Shown here piece by piece: positions 42,149 to 50,914 of a stretch of DNA of 64,000 nucleotides. How positions within the stretch are numbered: the first letter of the stretch is position 1; every line of letters begins with the position of its first letter. This DNA is from Hahnella aquatica (GTDB lineage Bacteria > Pseudomonadota > Gammaproteobacteria > Burkholderiales > Burkholderiaceae_A). The translations under genes were made by a program, and so were the position numbers. Location of the stretch: positions 1,054,001 through 1,118,000 of the forward strand of contig OZ239144.1 in the NCBI GenBank assembly GCA_965194505.1, in the 5' to 3' direction. The notes beneath the pieces were generated by a model. It was not told the origin of the DNA and did no database searches. It saw only the letters and a list, made by a program, of their open reading frames with translations.

Positions 42149-45100
42149 TTAGAGCTGGGACCAGCGTTGGGCATTTCTGAACATCTGAATCCAAGGCGAG
42201 TGATCGCCCAGGGACTTGAACTCGGGTGGCACCCAAGAGAGCTGCGCGTTGCGAAAGACGCGCTCGGGGTGCGGCATGAGAATGGTGATGCGGCCATCGT
42301 CGTTGGTGAAGGCCGTGGCACCCCCGAATGAGCCGTTCGGGTTGTGGGGGTGGCGCTCCGCCGGCTGGCCGGCCTCATCGAGGTAGCGCATGACCATGTG
42401 GGCCTGCCTGGCCCGCTCGGCGGCAGCCGCATCGGCACCCCAGTCGGCCCGCCCCTCCCCATGGGAGACCACCACTGGCAGCCGCGCGCCCGCCATGTCT
42501 TGAAAGAGAATGGATGGTGATGGCATCACCTCGACAAACGACAGGCGGGCCTCAAACTGCTCCGAGCGGTTGCGAGAAAAACGCGGCCAGGCCTGGGCAC
42601 CCGGAATGATGTCCACCAGCCCGGACATCATCTGGCAGCCGTTGCACACGCCCAGGGCAAAGGTGTTGGGGTTGTGGAAAAAACCCAAGAACATGTCGCG
42701 AAGCCGGGCATTGAAGAGAATGGAGCGTGACCATCCCTGGCCCGCACCGAGCACATCTCCGAATGAGAATCCGCCACAGGCCGCCAGCCCACGAAAGCCA
42801 TCGAGGCTCACGCGTCCCGCGGCGAGGTCGGACATGTGGACATCCCATGGCGCCATGCCAGCGGCATGAAATGCCGCGGCCATCTCGACATGACCGTTGA
42901 CGCCTTGCTCACGAAGAATGGCCACCTTGGGCGGGCTCGGGATGACCACCGCCGGCGCCGACAGCTGACGCGCAAGCGCACTGGGCAGTTCCACCGCCAT
43001 GGGCATGCGGGTTGATCCAATGGCCTCGAACTCTTCGGCCACGGCCTCGGGATGGTCTCGACGGCTGGCCACCGCCTGGCTGGTGTCCGACCAGCAGCGC
43101 TGCAAATGCGCTCGGCTGGCCTGATAGACACACTTGGCATCGCGGTAGATCTCGATCTGATCGCGCGGATTGGGAACCGCCACTTCGATGGCCTGTGCCG
43201 AGAGGCCCGTGGCCCGAAGAATGTCCATGAAGGCCGAGCGTTGCGCACGCGCGACCTGCACCACCACGCCAAGCTCCTCAGAGAACAAGGCCCTGACGGT
43301 GGCTTCCTCGCGCTGGACCGACACCTGCTCCGGGCGAATTTTGTAGTCGCCCCAGTCAGCCGCATGAGGGTCCACAGTGAGCAGATCCAGGTTGATTGTC
43401 AGGCCCATGCGCGCAGCAAAGGCCATCTCACACAGGCAGGCCAGCAGCCCACCGTCGGAGCGGTCGTGGTAGGCCAGCACCAGGTTGGCTGCGCGGGCCT
43501 GGGCGAGCGCGGCATGAAGTTGTTGAAGGGCGTTGATGCGAACAAGGTCGGGGGGTTCGCCACCGAAGACACCGCGCGTCTGCGCAAGCACCGATCCACC
43601 CAGGCGATGGCGGCCCTCGCCGAGGTCGATGAGCACCAGCACCGTGTCTGGGGCATCGGAGAGCATTGGCGTCCATGTCTGTCGAACATCGTCCACCGGG
43701 CCCACCGCCGTGAGGTTGAGCGAGACGGGTGAGACCACCGAGCGCGTGGTGGCGCCGGACTGCCACTGCGCCCGCATGCTGAGGGAATCCTTGCCCACTG
43801 GAATGGACAGACCGAGCGCCGGGCAGGCCTCCATGGCCAAGGCCTCCACCGCCCGATAGAGCGCCGCATCTTGGCCTTCCTCGCCTGCAGCCGCCATCCA
43901 GTTGGCGCAGAGCTTGATGCTCGCAAAGTCGTCGACCGGGGCTGCCCAGAGGTTGGTGAGCACCTCCCCCAAGGCCATCCGAACCGAGGCCGCCGGGCTC
44001 ACCACCGCAATGGGTGAACGTTCGGCCACCGCAAAGGCCTGGCCACCGACACCTTCAAAATCCCAGAGGGTGACGGCGACATCTGCCACCGGCGTTTGCC
44101 ACGGCCCCACCATCTGGTCTCGGGCCGTGAGGCCACCGACGGTGCGGTCGCCGATGGTGATGAGAAACTGTTTGGATCCCACCGTGGGATGCCGCAGCAC
44201 GGCCTCAATGGCGCCGCCCAGATCAAAGCCAAAGGCCTCGAAGTCATCGGGAGGCACCGGGCTCGATCGGGCATCTTTATGCAGCTTTGGGGGTTTGCCC
44301 AGCAGCACCGACAAGGGAAGGTCGACGGGCTGATGGCCCGTGGATGTCGAATCGATGAGTTGAAGGCGGTCGTCCTCGACCGCACGGCCCACCACCGAAA
44401 AGGGGCAGCGCTCCCGCTCACACAGGGCCTCGAAGAGATCCAGCGAGGTGGCCGCGATGGCCAGTACATACCGCTCTTGGGACTCGTTGCACCAGATCTC
44501 TGCAGGCGAGAGGCCGGATTCATCGAGCGGTACATCTGCAAGACGAAACACACCGCCGCGATCCGACCCATGCACAAGCTCTGGAAATGCATTGGAAAGA
44601 CCGCCTGCGCCGACATCGTGGATCGACAAGATGGGATTGCGCTCGCCCATGGCCACGCAAGAATCAATCACCTCTTGCGCACGGCGCTGCATCTCTGGGT
44701 TGCCCCGCTGAACCGAGTCGAAGTCGAGCTGCAGGTCGTTCTGGCCGGACTGAATCGAGGAGGCCGCGCCGCCGCCGAGGCCAATTCGCATGCCAGGCCC
44801 GCCCAACTGAATCAACAACGCTCCCACCGGAATGCTCGACTTGTGCACCTGCTCGTCGGGAATGACCCCCACCCCGCCGGCCAGCATGATGGGCTTGTGA
44901 TAGCCCCAGTGGCGGTTCCCATGGTGCAGTTCGAAACTTCGGAAGTAGCCTGCCAGGTTCGGCCGACCAAACTCGTTGTTGAAGGCGGCGCCACCGAGTG
45001 GGCCCTCGATCATGATGGCCAGCGGCGAGGCCATTCGCGAGGGCTCATGTGGCGCCTCGGAGAAATCCAAGTGCGAGACCGCAAAGCCTGTCAGGCCGGC

Positions 45101-46096
45101 ACGAGGCTTGGCCCCACGGCCTGTGGCGCCCTCGTCTCGAATCTCGCCGCCTGCGCCAGTGGCCGCACCCGGAAAGGGGCTGATGGCAGTGGGATGGTTG
45201 TGGGTCTCGGCCTTGAGCACTGTGTGCAGGGTCATCGGCCGAACCACATACGGACCAGGCTCACCAGCGGCCAACAGCCGATGGGCCGAGGCCCCCTGCA
45301 GAACTGCGGCATTGTCGGAGTAGGCCGAGAGCGTGCCCTGGGGCGTCTGGGCATGCGTGTGCCGAATCATCTGGAAGAGGCTGGAGGCCATGGGCACGCC
45401 ATCGATGTCAAAGCTTGCATTGAAGATCTTGTGGCGACAGTGCTCGGAGTTCGCCTGCGCGAACATCATCAGCTCGACATCGGTCGGATCTCGGCCGAGC
45501 TTTGCATAGGCCTGGGCCAAATAGGACATCTCGTCATCTGAGAGCGCAAGCCCAAGCCGACGATTCTCCTCGCGAAGGCGGGCCATGGCATCAGCACCCA
45601 ACGCCGTGATCACGAGCCTGCCGGCGGGACGGTCGTCGAAGTATTCCGATGCCGGCATGCCTGGGAACACCTCCTCGACCATGCGGTCGTGCAAGCGACC
45701 CGAGCAGGCCACCGCCGCGAGGTCCTTGCTGCGTAAAACATAACGAATGCCGCGCTCGACACGGCGCACCTCGGCCACGCCACAGGCGTGAAAGATGTCG
45801 AGGGCCTTGGAGGACCAGGGTGACCGCGTGCCCTGACGGGGCAAGACCCAAAGCGCTTCCGGCTGGGCCACGAGAGCGTGTACAGGCCGAGGAAGGTCGA
45901 GCAGTTGGCAGACCACATCGGGCGGGGGCAGACCACCGGACTCCCAGGCCGCGCCCGCATCGAGCTGCACGAGGTGGCACCACTGGGCCGAGACCACCGA
46001 GGCCGAGGCATCGACCTGACGCAGCTTCTCCGTGAGGCGGGCCAGACGGAAGGCAGACAGCGCAGGGGCCCCCGGGAGGCAGCGAAACGTGGACAT
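42149..46096 (-). CDS. purL: Phosphoribosylformylglycinamidine synthase
   Basis: PurL converts FGAR plus glutamine and ATP to FGAM in purine synthesis. The 1315-residue single-chain form has the N-terminal PurS-like region, the FGAM synthase domains with KAETHNHPTAISPFPGAATG and SIHDVGAGGLSNA, and the C-terminal glutamine amidotransferase with catalytic Cys in GVCNGCQMMSG and the His-Glu pair in MPHPERVFRN. The ATG at 46096 (MSTFRCLPG) is used; a TTG two codons upstream is unlikely. Confidence 0.97.
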   Translation of the reverse strand: MSTFRCLPGAPALSAFRLARLTEKLRQVDASASVVSAQWCHLVQLDAGAAWESGGLPPPDVVCQLLDLPRPVHALVAQPEALWVLPRQGTRSPWSSKALDIFHACGVAEVRRVERGIRYVLRSKDLAAVACSGRLHDRMVEEVFPGMPASEYFDDRPAGRLVITALGADAMARLREENRRLGLALSDDEMSYLAQAYAKLGRDPTDVELMMFAQANSEHCRHKIFNASFDIDGVPMASSLFQMIRHTHAQTPQGTLSAYSDNAAVLQGASAHRLLAAGEPGPYVVRPMTLHTVLKAETHNHPTAISPFPGAATGAGGEIRDEGATGRGAKPRAGLTGFAVSHLDFSEAPHEPSRMASPLAIMIEGPLGGAAFNNEFGRPNLAGYFRSFELHHGNRHWGYHKPIMLAGGVGVIPDEQVHKSSIPVGALLIQLGGPGMRIGLGGGAASSIQSGQNDLQLDFDSVQRGNPEMQRRAQEVIDSCVAMGERNPILSIHDVGAGGLSNAFPELVHGSDRGGVFRLADVPLDESGLSPAEIWCNESQERYVLAIAATSLDLFEALCERERCPFSVVGRAVEDDRLQLIDSTSTGHQPVDLPLSVLLGKPPKLHKDARSSPVPPDDFEAFGFDLGGAIEAVLRHPTVGSKQFLITIGDRTVGGLTARDQMVGPWQTPVADVAVTLWDFEGVGGQAFAVAERSPIAVVSPAASVRMALGEVLTNLWAAPVDDFASIKLCANWMAAAGEEGQDAALYRAVEALAMEACPALGLSIPVGKDSLSMRAQWQSGATTRSVVSPVSLNLTAVGPVDDVRQTWTPMLSDAPDTVLVLIDLGEGRHRLGGSVLAQTRGVFGGEPPDLVRINALQQLHAALAQARAANLVLAYHDRSDGGLLACLCEMAFAARMGLTINLDLLTVDPHAADWGDYKIRPEQVSVQREEATVRALFSEELGVVVQVARAQRSAFMDILRATGLSAQAIEVAVPNPRDQIEIYRDAKCVYQASRAHLQRCWSDTSQAVASRRDHPEAVAEEFEAIGSTRMPMAVELPSALARQLSAPAVVIPSPPKVAILREQGVNGHVEMAAAFHAAGMAPWDVHMSDLAAGRVSLDGFRGLAACGGFSFGDVLGAGQGWSRSILFNARLRDMFLGFFHNPNTFALGVCNGCQMMSGLVDIIPGAQAWPRFSRNRSEQFEARLSFVEVMPSPSILFQDMAGARLPVVVSHGEGRADWGADAAAAERARQAHMVMRYLDEAGQPAERHPHNPNGSFGGATAFTNDDGRITILMPHPERVFRNAQLSWVPPEFKSLGDHSPWIQMFRNAQRWSQL

Positions 46097-46117
46097 GCCC
46101 AAATTATACGGATGTCG

Positions 46118-46777
46118 CTACTGCGGCTTTGTGAGCTCGAAGTGCCCCGTGAAGCGGCCTGCGAAGACCGTCTTGAGCTCCGCACCGTCCTGCCGCATCT
46201 GAACGTCGACCCCTGGCTGTGCCCTGGGCTCCACGGCCGAGACGGCCACGAGCCCGACGGGCCATGAGACCGACAAGGACGCTTCCATGGGCAGGTAGCC
46301 ATCGAGGTAACGACGCATGAGCGGGCCGGCCTGCAGGCGCCATCCACCACCATCGACTGCATCCAGGGCCTTTGAAGACAATGCAATGCAGATGGAGGCC
46401 CCACGACGAACATCGGTCAGGGTCACGAGATGGCCATCCACCTGCACCCCGCCAATGCCCACATGCTCGCCGATCCTAAGGGTCTTGAGGCGCTGCGGGT
46501 TGAAGGCAATCACCACCTTGCGAATTGGGTCGAGCTGCCAATGGCATGTGGCCAGCTCCACCAGGCCGGTCTCCAGGCTTGCGGCCGTGAGGGCCACCCG
46601 CGACTCATACCGATAGGCATTGGGGTCGGGGTTCGTTGCCAAGAAACGGAGTTCTCCCTCTCGTGCAATGTCCGAGAATTCCAGTGCACTTGGCGAGGCC
46701 AGCGGCAGGCCCAGCAACAGGAGCGCCACGCAGGGCCACAGCCGGCGCCACCACCCAGGCATGAACCCAAACATCAC
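46118..46777 (-). CDS. Exported protein of unknown function downstream of tesA
   Basis: I do not recognise this 219-residue protein. It has an N-terminal signal segment (WRRLWPCVALLLLGLPLASP), a mature part beginning ALEFSDIAREGELRFLATNP, two cysteines (ATCHWQL and SICIAL) that could pair, and beta-rich sequence throughout (VGIGGVQVDGHLVTLTDV). No catalytic motif is evident. Its double ATG overlaps the tesA stop, so it is translated with tesA; purL follows 22 bases after its end. A role in the cell envelope is suggested only by the signal peptide. Confidence 0.7.
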   Translation of the reverse strand: MMFGFMPGWWRRLWPCVALLLLGLPLASPSALEFSDIAREGELRFLATNPDPNAYRYESRVALTAASLETGLVELATCHWQLDPIRKVVIAFNPQRLKTLRIGEHVGIGGVQVDGHLVTLTDVRRGASICIALSSKALDAVDGGGWRLQAGPLMRRYLDGYLPMEASLSVSWPVGLVAVSAVEPRAQPGVDVQMRQDGAELKTVFAGRFTGHFELTKPQ

Positions 46778-47445
46778 CGACCCTGCTCCAGCAGTGGCGA
46801 GAGCACCGCCCAGATGGTGTCCAGTATTCGCGGCTGGGCAGCCGCGTTCGGGTGGATGCGATCGGCCTGGAAATAGCGCAGGTCGGTGGCGAAGCCCTCG
46901 AGCATGAAGGGCACGAGCCGAACGCCTTCTGCCCTGGCCAGCCGAGGAAAGATGGCCTGGAACTGATTGGCATAGGTGGCCCCGTAATTGGGGGGCACGG
47001 CAATGCCCACGAGGACCACCTCTGAGCCCGCCTGTCGGGCCGCGCGAATCATGTCACGCAGGTTCTGCTCCGTGTGGGCCAGAGACAGGCCACGCAGCGC
47101 GTCGTTGGCACCAAGCGCAAGAACGACCACGCGGGGGCGCACCTGGCCCAGCACGCGCTCGAAACGCTGCAGGCCACCATGGGTGGTCTCGCCAGACAGG
47201 CTCCGATTGACCACCCGCCAGGCGGGCGACTTGGGCAGGCGCTTCTCGAGCAGGTGCCCCCAGCCCTCAGAGGGAGACAGGCCATAGGCGGCCGAGAGGC
47301 TGTCGCCGTAAATGAGTATGCTTGGCGTGGACGCGAAAGCAGGCCTGACGATGGCTGTTGCCGCCAGCAGCATGGTCACCCCCAACAGGAGCGCAGCACG
47401 CCGTGAGCATTCAACACCAATCTTTGGCCATACGAGCAGTTTCAT
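46774..47445 (-). CDS. tesA: Periplasmic SGNH esterase / lysophospholipase L1
   Basis: This is a GDSL-type esterase of 223 residues that cleaves thioesters and lysophospholipids in the periplasm. After a signal region (residues about 15-39, ending PAFAS) come block I with the nucleophile Ser49 in YGDSLSAAYG, the oxyanion residues in LSGETTHGG and GANDALRG, and the Asp-His pair in ADRIHPNAAAQ. It is divergent from ybbA and, with the starts chosen here, the two coding regions overlap by 43 bases at their 5' ends. The same divergent pair is known in E. coli. Confidence 0.93.
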   Translation of the reverse strand: MKLLVWPKIGVECSRRAALLLGVTMLLAATAIVRPAFASTPSILIYGDSLSAAYGLSPSEGWGHLLEKRLPKSPAWRVVNRSLSGETTHGGLQRFERVLGQVRPRVVVLALGANDALRGLSLAHTEQNLRDMIRAARQAGSEVVLVGIAVPPNYGATYANQFQAIFPRLARAEGVRLVPFMLEGFATDLRYFQADRIHPNAAAQPRILDTIWAVLSPLLEQGR

Positions 47446-48083
47446 TGTTCAAGACTGTATCTGATGGCAACGATGAATTGAGCATTCTCCAAGACATCTC
47501 CTTGAATGTGTCACCGGGGCAGTCGCTGGCCATTGTGGGCCCCTCCGGCTGCGGCAAGTCCACCCTGCTCGGCCTGCTCGCGGGTCTGGATGTTCCCAGC
47601 GCAGGCCAGGTCTACTGGGGCGACGAGGAGATCTCCTCACTCGACGAAGAGGCCCGAACCGAGCGGCGCTTGCGCGACGTGGGCTTCGTCTTCCAATCAT
47701 TTCAACTGCTGCCGCAGCTCAACGCCACCGAGAATGTCATGCTCCCGCTCGACCTCCTCGGCGACCCAGAGGCCAAAGAGAAGGCTCAGGCCATGCTGGC
47801 GAATGTGGGACTTGAGAATCGGCTGCACCACTTTCCAGCCACACTGTCTGGCGGGGAGCAGCAGCGCGTGGCCCTGGCCCGTGCCTTCGTGAGGGCACCG
47901 CGGCTCCTTTTTGCCGACGAGCCCACGGGCAGCCTGGATGCCGCCAGCGGCGATCGCGTCATCTCACTGCTCTTTGAACTTCAACGCGAACAGGGCACCA
48001 CCCTGGTGATCGTGACCCACGACGAGGCCCTCGCCCAGCGCTGCGATGCCCGCATGGGACTGCTCGCAGGCGCTACCGCTTGA
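47403..48083 (+). CDS. ybbA: ABC transporter ATP-binding protein, YbbA/LolD-like
   Basis: This 226-residue ATPase of the MacB/LolD class has Walker A GPSGCGKSTLLGLLAG, signature LSGGEQQRVALARAFV, Walker B LLFADEPTGSLD and the switch His in VTHDEAL. The DEEARTERRLRDVGFVFQSFQ stretch (47649-47700 region) matches YbbA. The GTG at 47403 preserves the first beta strand; a TTG at 47445 would remove it. YbbA normally has the permease YbbP next to it, but here the next gene is a convergent cytochrome c. The 3' end overlaps that gene by 11 bases. Confidence 0.9.
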   Translation: MSIQHQSLAIRAVSLFKTVSDGNDELSILQDISLNVSPGQSLAIVGPSGCGKSTLLGLLAGLDVPSAGQVYWGDEEISSLDEEARTERRLRDVGFVFQSFQLLPQLNATENVMLPLDLLGDPEAKEKAQAMLANVGLENRLHHFPATLSGGEQQRVALARAFVRAPRLLFADEPTGSLDAASGDRVISLLFELQREQGTTLVIVTHDEALAQRCDARMGLLAGATA

Positions 48084-48420
48084 ACCGATAGAACCGGTCG
48101 TTGAGGAATCGGCTGGCATGCTCGATCTCCTCCTCGAACCAGCCCGCGCGACTGCGGTTCGCGCAGAACTCCACCATGGTGCGAAGCTCGGCGGCCGACT
48201 TCATTTTTCGGAAGTCTTCGGAGTAGAGTTCCTCGCCCTTGCCGTCCGGCATCATGGAATTGTGGCAGGAGGCACACTTCTGCTGGTGCAGGGCCTGGCC
48301 CTTGGCCGCGTCTCCTTTGGGGAAGAGCGGCGCAGCAGAGGCCGAGGCCCAAGGGCCCAAACAGGCCAGCAGCAAGAGGCCCACAAGACGGGTCGACATC
48401 GAAACCGAGTTGGGATGCAT
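48073..48420 (-). CDS. Small exported cytochrome c at the end of the sox cluster
   Basis: This protein of 115 residues has a signal peptide (STRLVGLLLLACLGPWASASA) and one haem c site, CASCH (C49, C52, H53), followed by NSMMPDGKG with candidate Met ligands. The C-terminal helix ends LNDRFYRFKR. It is the last minus-strand gene after soxB, 43 bases downstream, and may accept electrons from the Sox system or pass them to an oxidase. The ATG at 48420 is preferred because GGAGG lies nine bases upstream; the ATG at 48429 directly abuts that site. Confidence 0.82.
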   Translation of the reverse strand: MHPNSVSMSTRLVGLLLLACLGPWASASAAPLFPKGDAAKGQALHQQKCASCHNSMMPDGKGEELYSEDFRKMKSAAELRTMVEFCANRSRAGWFEEEIEHASRFLNDRFYRFKR

Positions 48421-48463
48421 GATGCTCATCCTCCGAGGTGTTGAGACGACCCGAGTGTAGCGC

Positions 48464-50188
48464 TCAGGCGCCCGCCAGACCGGGATTGCCCTTCATGCCC
48501 ACCAGCTTGGGCGTGTTGAGCTTGCGGGGTGCGACCCGCTTCTTGTCCTTGAGCCAAGTCTCCACAACGTCCCAGACCATTTCGCCTGAGGCACCCTCGG
48601 CCACCGGCGCCCAGCCGGCCACCTTGTAAGTCTTCTGGGGCTCAATGGCCTTGCCCTTGAGACGCATGTCCTGAATACGCCGACCCATCTTTTCATTGGG
48701 TGCGCAGGTGTACTCCAGGCCACCCACCCGAACCATATCCCCACCCTGCTGGTAGTAAGGGTCGGGATTGAAGAGGTTGTCGCAGACGTCCTCGAGCACG
48801 GTCTTGATCATCTCGCCCGACATCTCGGTGACCGTGGAAAAGGAATAGGTGGTCGCGGTCTGGTCCATCACATGCTCACGCGTGATCGCCTGCCCAGGCA
48901 ACAACGAGGTGCCCCAACGGAAGCCGGGTGAGAAGGCGAGGTCTGCACCCTTGACATCCATGAGGGCATCCACAATCAACTGATCGAAGCTGCCGTTGAA
49001 GTTGCCCCTACGATAGAGCAACCCCTCGGTGATGGCCAAGGTCTCCTCCAGCTTGGCCTTGTGGGGTGCACGAATGCGATCGATCAAGGCCGCCATGTCC
49101 TTGTCTGCGGGCAGCATGTCTGCAAACACCGGCAGTAGCCTGTAGCGGTAGTCGGCCACCTTGCCGTTCTTGACGTCGAAATCAAGCACGCCGAGGAACT
49201 TCGTGTTGGAGCCGGCGTTCGTCACCAGGGTGACGCCGCCCGCATTCTTCACCGGCACGGGCTGGATCACCCCGTCGTGGGTGTGGCCACCGAGGATGGC
49301 ATCAATGCCACGAACCCGGGAGGCCATCTTGAGGTCGACGTCCATGCCGTTGTGCGACACGACCACGACCACCTTGGCACCCTTGGCCCGGCACTCATCG
49401 ACCATCTTCTGCATGTTGTCGTCTTGGATGCCGAAGGTCCAGTCGGGCACCATGTAGCGCGGGTTGGCAATCGGGGTGTAGGGGAAGGCCTGGCCAATGA
49501 CGGCCACCGAGATGCCGTTCTGCTCGCGAATGACATAGGGCTTGAAGACCGGGTCTCCGAAATCATTGGTCTTCACGTTCTGCGCCAGGAATTCAATCTT
49601 GCCGGCCAGGTCTTTCTTGACGATCTCCATCACACGGTCGGCGCCATAGGTGAACTCCCAGTGGGCTGACATCATGTCCACGCCCAAGAGCTTCGTGGCA
49701 TCGACCATGTCCTGGCCTTTGCTCCAGAGCGCGGTGGCCGAACCCTGCCAGGTGTCTCCGCCATCAAACAGGAAGGCATGCGGGCGACTTGCGCGCATCA
49801 TCTTCACCAGCGTGGCCATGTGGGCAAAGCCACCAACCTTGCCGAAGGTGCGGGCTGCCTTCTCGAAATCCAGGTAGGTGTAGGCATGGGCCATGGGCGT
49901 TCCCTTCGGAATGCCGTACTGCTTGAGCAGACCCTCTCCGACCACGTGGGGCACTTTGCCCTGCATGCCAGCCACACCAATGTTCACATCGGGCTCACGG
50001 AAATAGACCGGCATCAACTGGGCGTGACAGTCGGTGAAATGCAGGAAGCTCACATTGCCAAATTTGGGAATGTCATAGAGCTTGTCGCCCTTCTTGGCCG
50101 CCGCCTGCGCGTCTGGAAACCCGCCAAACATGCCTGCTGCCGATGCAGCCGCCATCACCCCCACAAACTCCCGCCGATTCATGTCCAT
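48464..50188 (-). CDS. soxB: Thiosulfohydrolase SoxB
   Basis: SoxB is the periplasmic dimanganese enzyme that hydrolyses the terminal sulfate from cysteine-S-thiosulfonate on SoxY. The 574-residue protein has a TAT signal (MNRREFVGVMAAASAAGMF) and the metallophosphatase-type motifs FTDCHAQL, DGGDTWQGSA, VVSHNGMD and GGHTHDG. The C-terminal 5'-nucleotidase-like domain is present. A terminator-like hairpin lies between soxX and soxB, so soxB may be expressed at a different level from soxAX. Confidence 0.97.
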   Translation of the reverse strand: MDMNRREFVGVMAAASAAGMFGGFPDAQAAAKKGDKLYDIPKFGNVSFLHFTDCHAQLMPVYFREPDVNIGVAGMQGKVPHVVGEGLLKQYGIPKGTPMAHAYTYLDFEKAARTFGKVGGFAHMATLVKMMRASRPHAFLFDGGDTWQGSATALWSKGQDMVDATKLLGVDMMSAHWEFTYGADRVMEIVKKDLAGKIEFLAQNVKTNDFGDPVFKPYVIREQNGISVAVIGQAFPYTPIANPRYMVPDWTFGIQDDNMQKMVDECRAKGAKVVVVVSHNGMDVDLKMASRVRGIDAILGGHTHDGVIQPVPVKNAGGVTLVTNAGSNTKFLGVLDFDVKNGKVADYRYRLLPVFADMLPADKDMAALIDRIRAPHKAKLEETLAITEGLLYRRGNFNGSFDQLIVDALMDVKGADLAFSPGFRWGTSLLPGQAITREHVMDQTATTYSFSTVTEMSGEMIKTVLEDVCDNLFNPDPYYQQGGDMVRVGGLEYTCAPNEKMGRRIQDMRLKGKAIEPQKTYKVAGWAPVAEGASGEMVWDVVETWLKDKKRVAPRKLNTPKLVGMKGNPGLAGA

Positions 50189-50218
50189 TACCGTATACCC
50201 ATTGATGAATACCGCACT

Positions 50219-50250
50219 AAAAAAAAGGCCCTCTCACAAGGAAAGGGCCT
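50219..50250 (-). terminator. Terminator-like hairpin between soxX and soxB
   Basis: On the minus strand AGGCCCT (50250-50244) pairs with AGGGCCT (50232-50226) around an 11-base loop, and eight T residues follow (50226-50219). It lies 26 bases after the soxX stop and 31 bases before the soxB start. It has the classic form of a rho-independent terminator and would reduce readthrough into soxB. Confidence 0.8.
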
Positions 50251-50275
50251 GGTTGATCCTGCAAAAGCCCCCGGA

Positions 50276-50902
50276 CTACTGATTCACCGGGGAGGCTGGG
50301 TCGAGCAGCAGCGCCATGATGTCCTTCATCTGGCCCTCCGTGAGCAGTCCTGCATGACCGAACCGAGGCATGTTGGTGCAGGCGTTGTAGGCCTTGGCGT
50401 TGTAGAGCTTGCCCCAGGTGTACTTGACCACCGCATCGCCATCACCACGTAGCTTTCCGTACTGATAAAGGCTCGGGCCCAGCGTGCCGTAGGAGATCTC
50501 GGCCTTGGAGATCTGGTGGCAGTTGTAGCAGTTGCCACCGTTGGCCGAACCCGCCTTGTCGGAATAGGTCATGCCACGGCCACTCTGGGCGATCTTCTCG
50601 CCAGACTTCCAGTCACCAATGAACTTGCCATCGGCCGGAAACTTGACGGTCTTCATGTTGGCCTCTTCCACCCGCTTGCGGGTGGCTGCATCGAGATCTT
50701 TATTGTTGAGTTCGGCCTCGCTACAGACCACGTTGATCTCGTCCTGATTGAGACGGTCGAGCTTGGCCATGCCCTTCTCACCGAAAGACTTGGCCACAAT
50801 CTCACGCGTCATTTTGTCGTAGTCGGCTGCGCTGTATTGACCAGCACATCCCACCAGGCCCACTGCAGCGGCCACCGCCGTCAGCATCAATTTCTTGTTC
50901 AT
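50276..50902 (-). CDS. soxX: Sulfur-oxidation c-type cytochrome SoxX
   Basis: SoxX pairs with SoxA to load thiosulfate onto SoxY by an oxidative thioester-like disulfide link. The 208-residue protein has a lipoprotein-type signal (AAVGLVGCAG) and a single haem site CYNCH (C125, C128, H129), with a possible Met ligand in CTNMPRFGH. It is longer than minimal SoxX, with an extra N-terminal helical region containing VVCSEAELNN. AAGGAAG precedes the ATG. soxA lies 12 bases upstream. Confidence 0.95.
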   Translation of the reverse strand: MNKKLMLTAVAAAVGLVGCAGQYSAADYDKMTREIVAKSFGEKGMAKLDRLNQDEINVVCSEAELNNKDLDAATRKRVEEANMKTVKFPADGKFIGDWKSGEKIAQSGRGMTYSDKAGSANGGNCYNCHQISKAEISYGTLGPSLYQYGKLRGDGDAVVKYTWGKLYNAKAYNACTNMPRFGHAGLLTEGQMKDIMALLLDPASPVNQ

Positions 50903-50914
50903 GGTTGGTCTTCC

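Noticed and set aside
44096..45541. 481-codon plus-strand frame inside purL
   Set aside because: Antisense shadow of a conserved gene with codon bias mirrored from purL.
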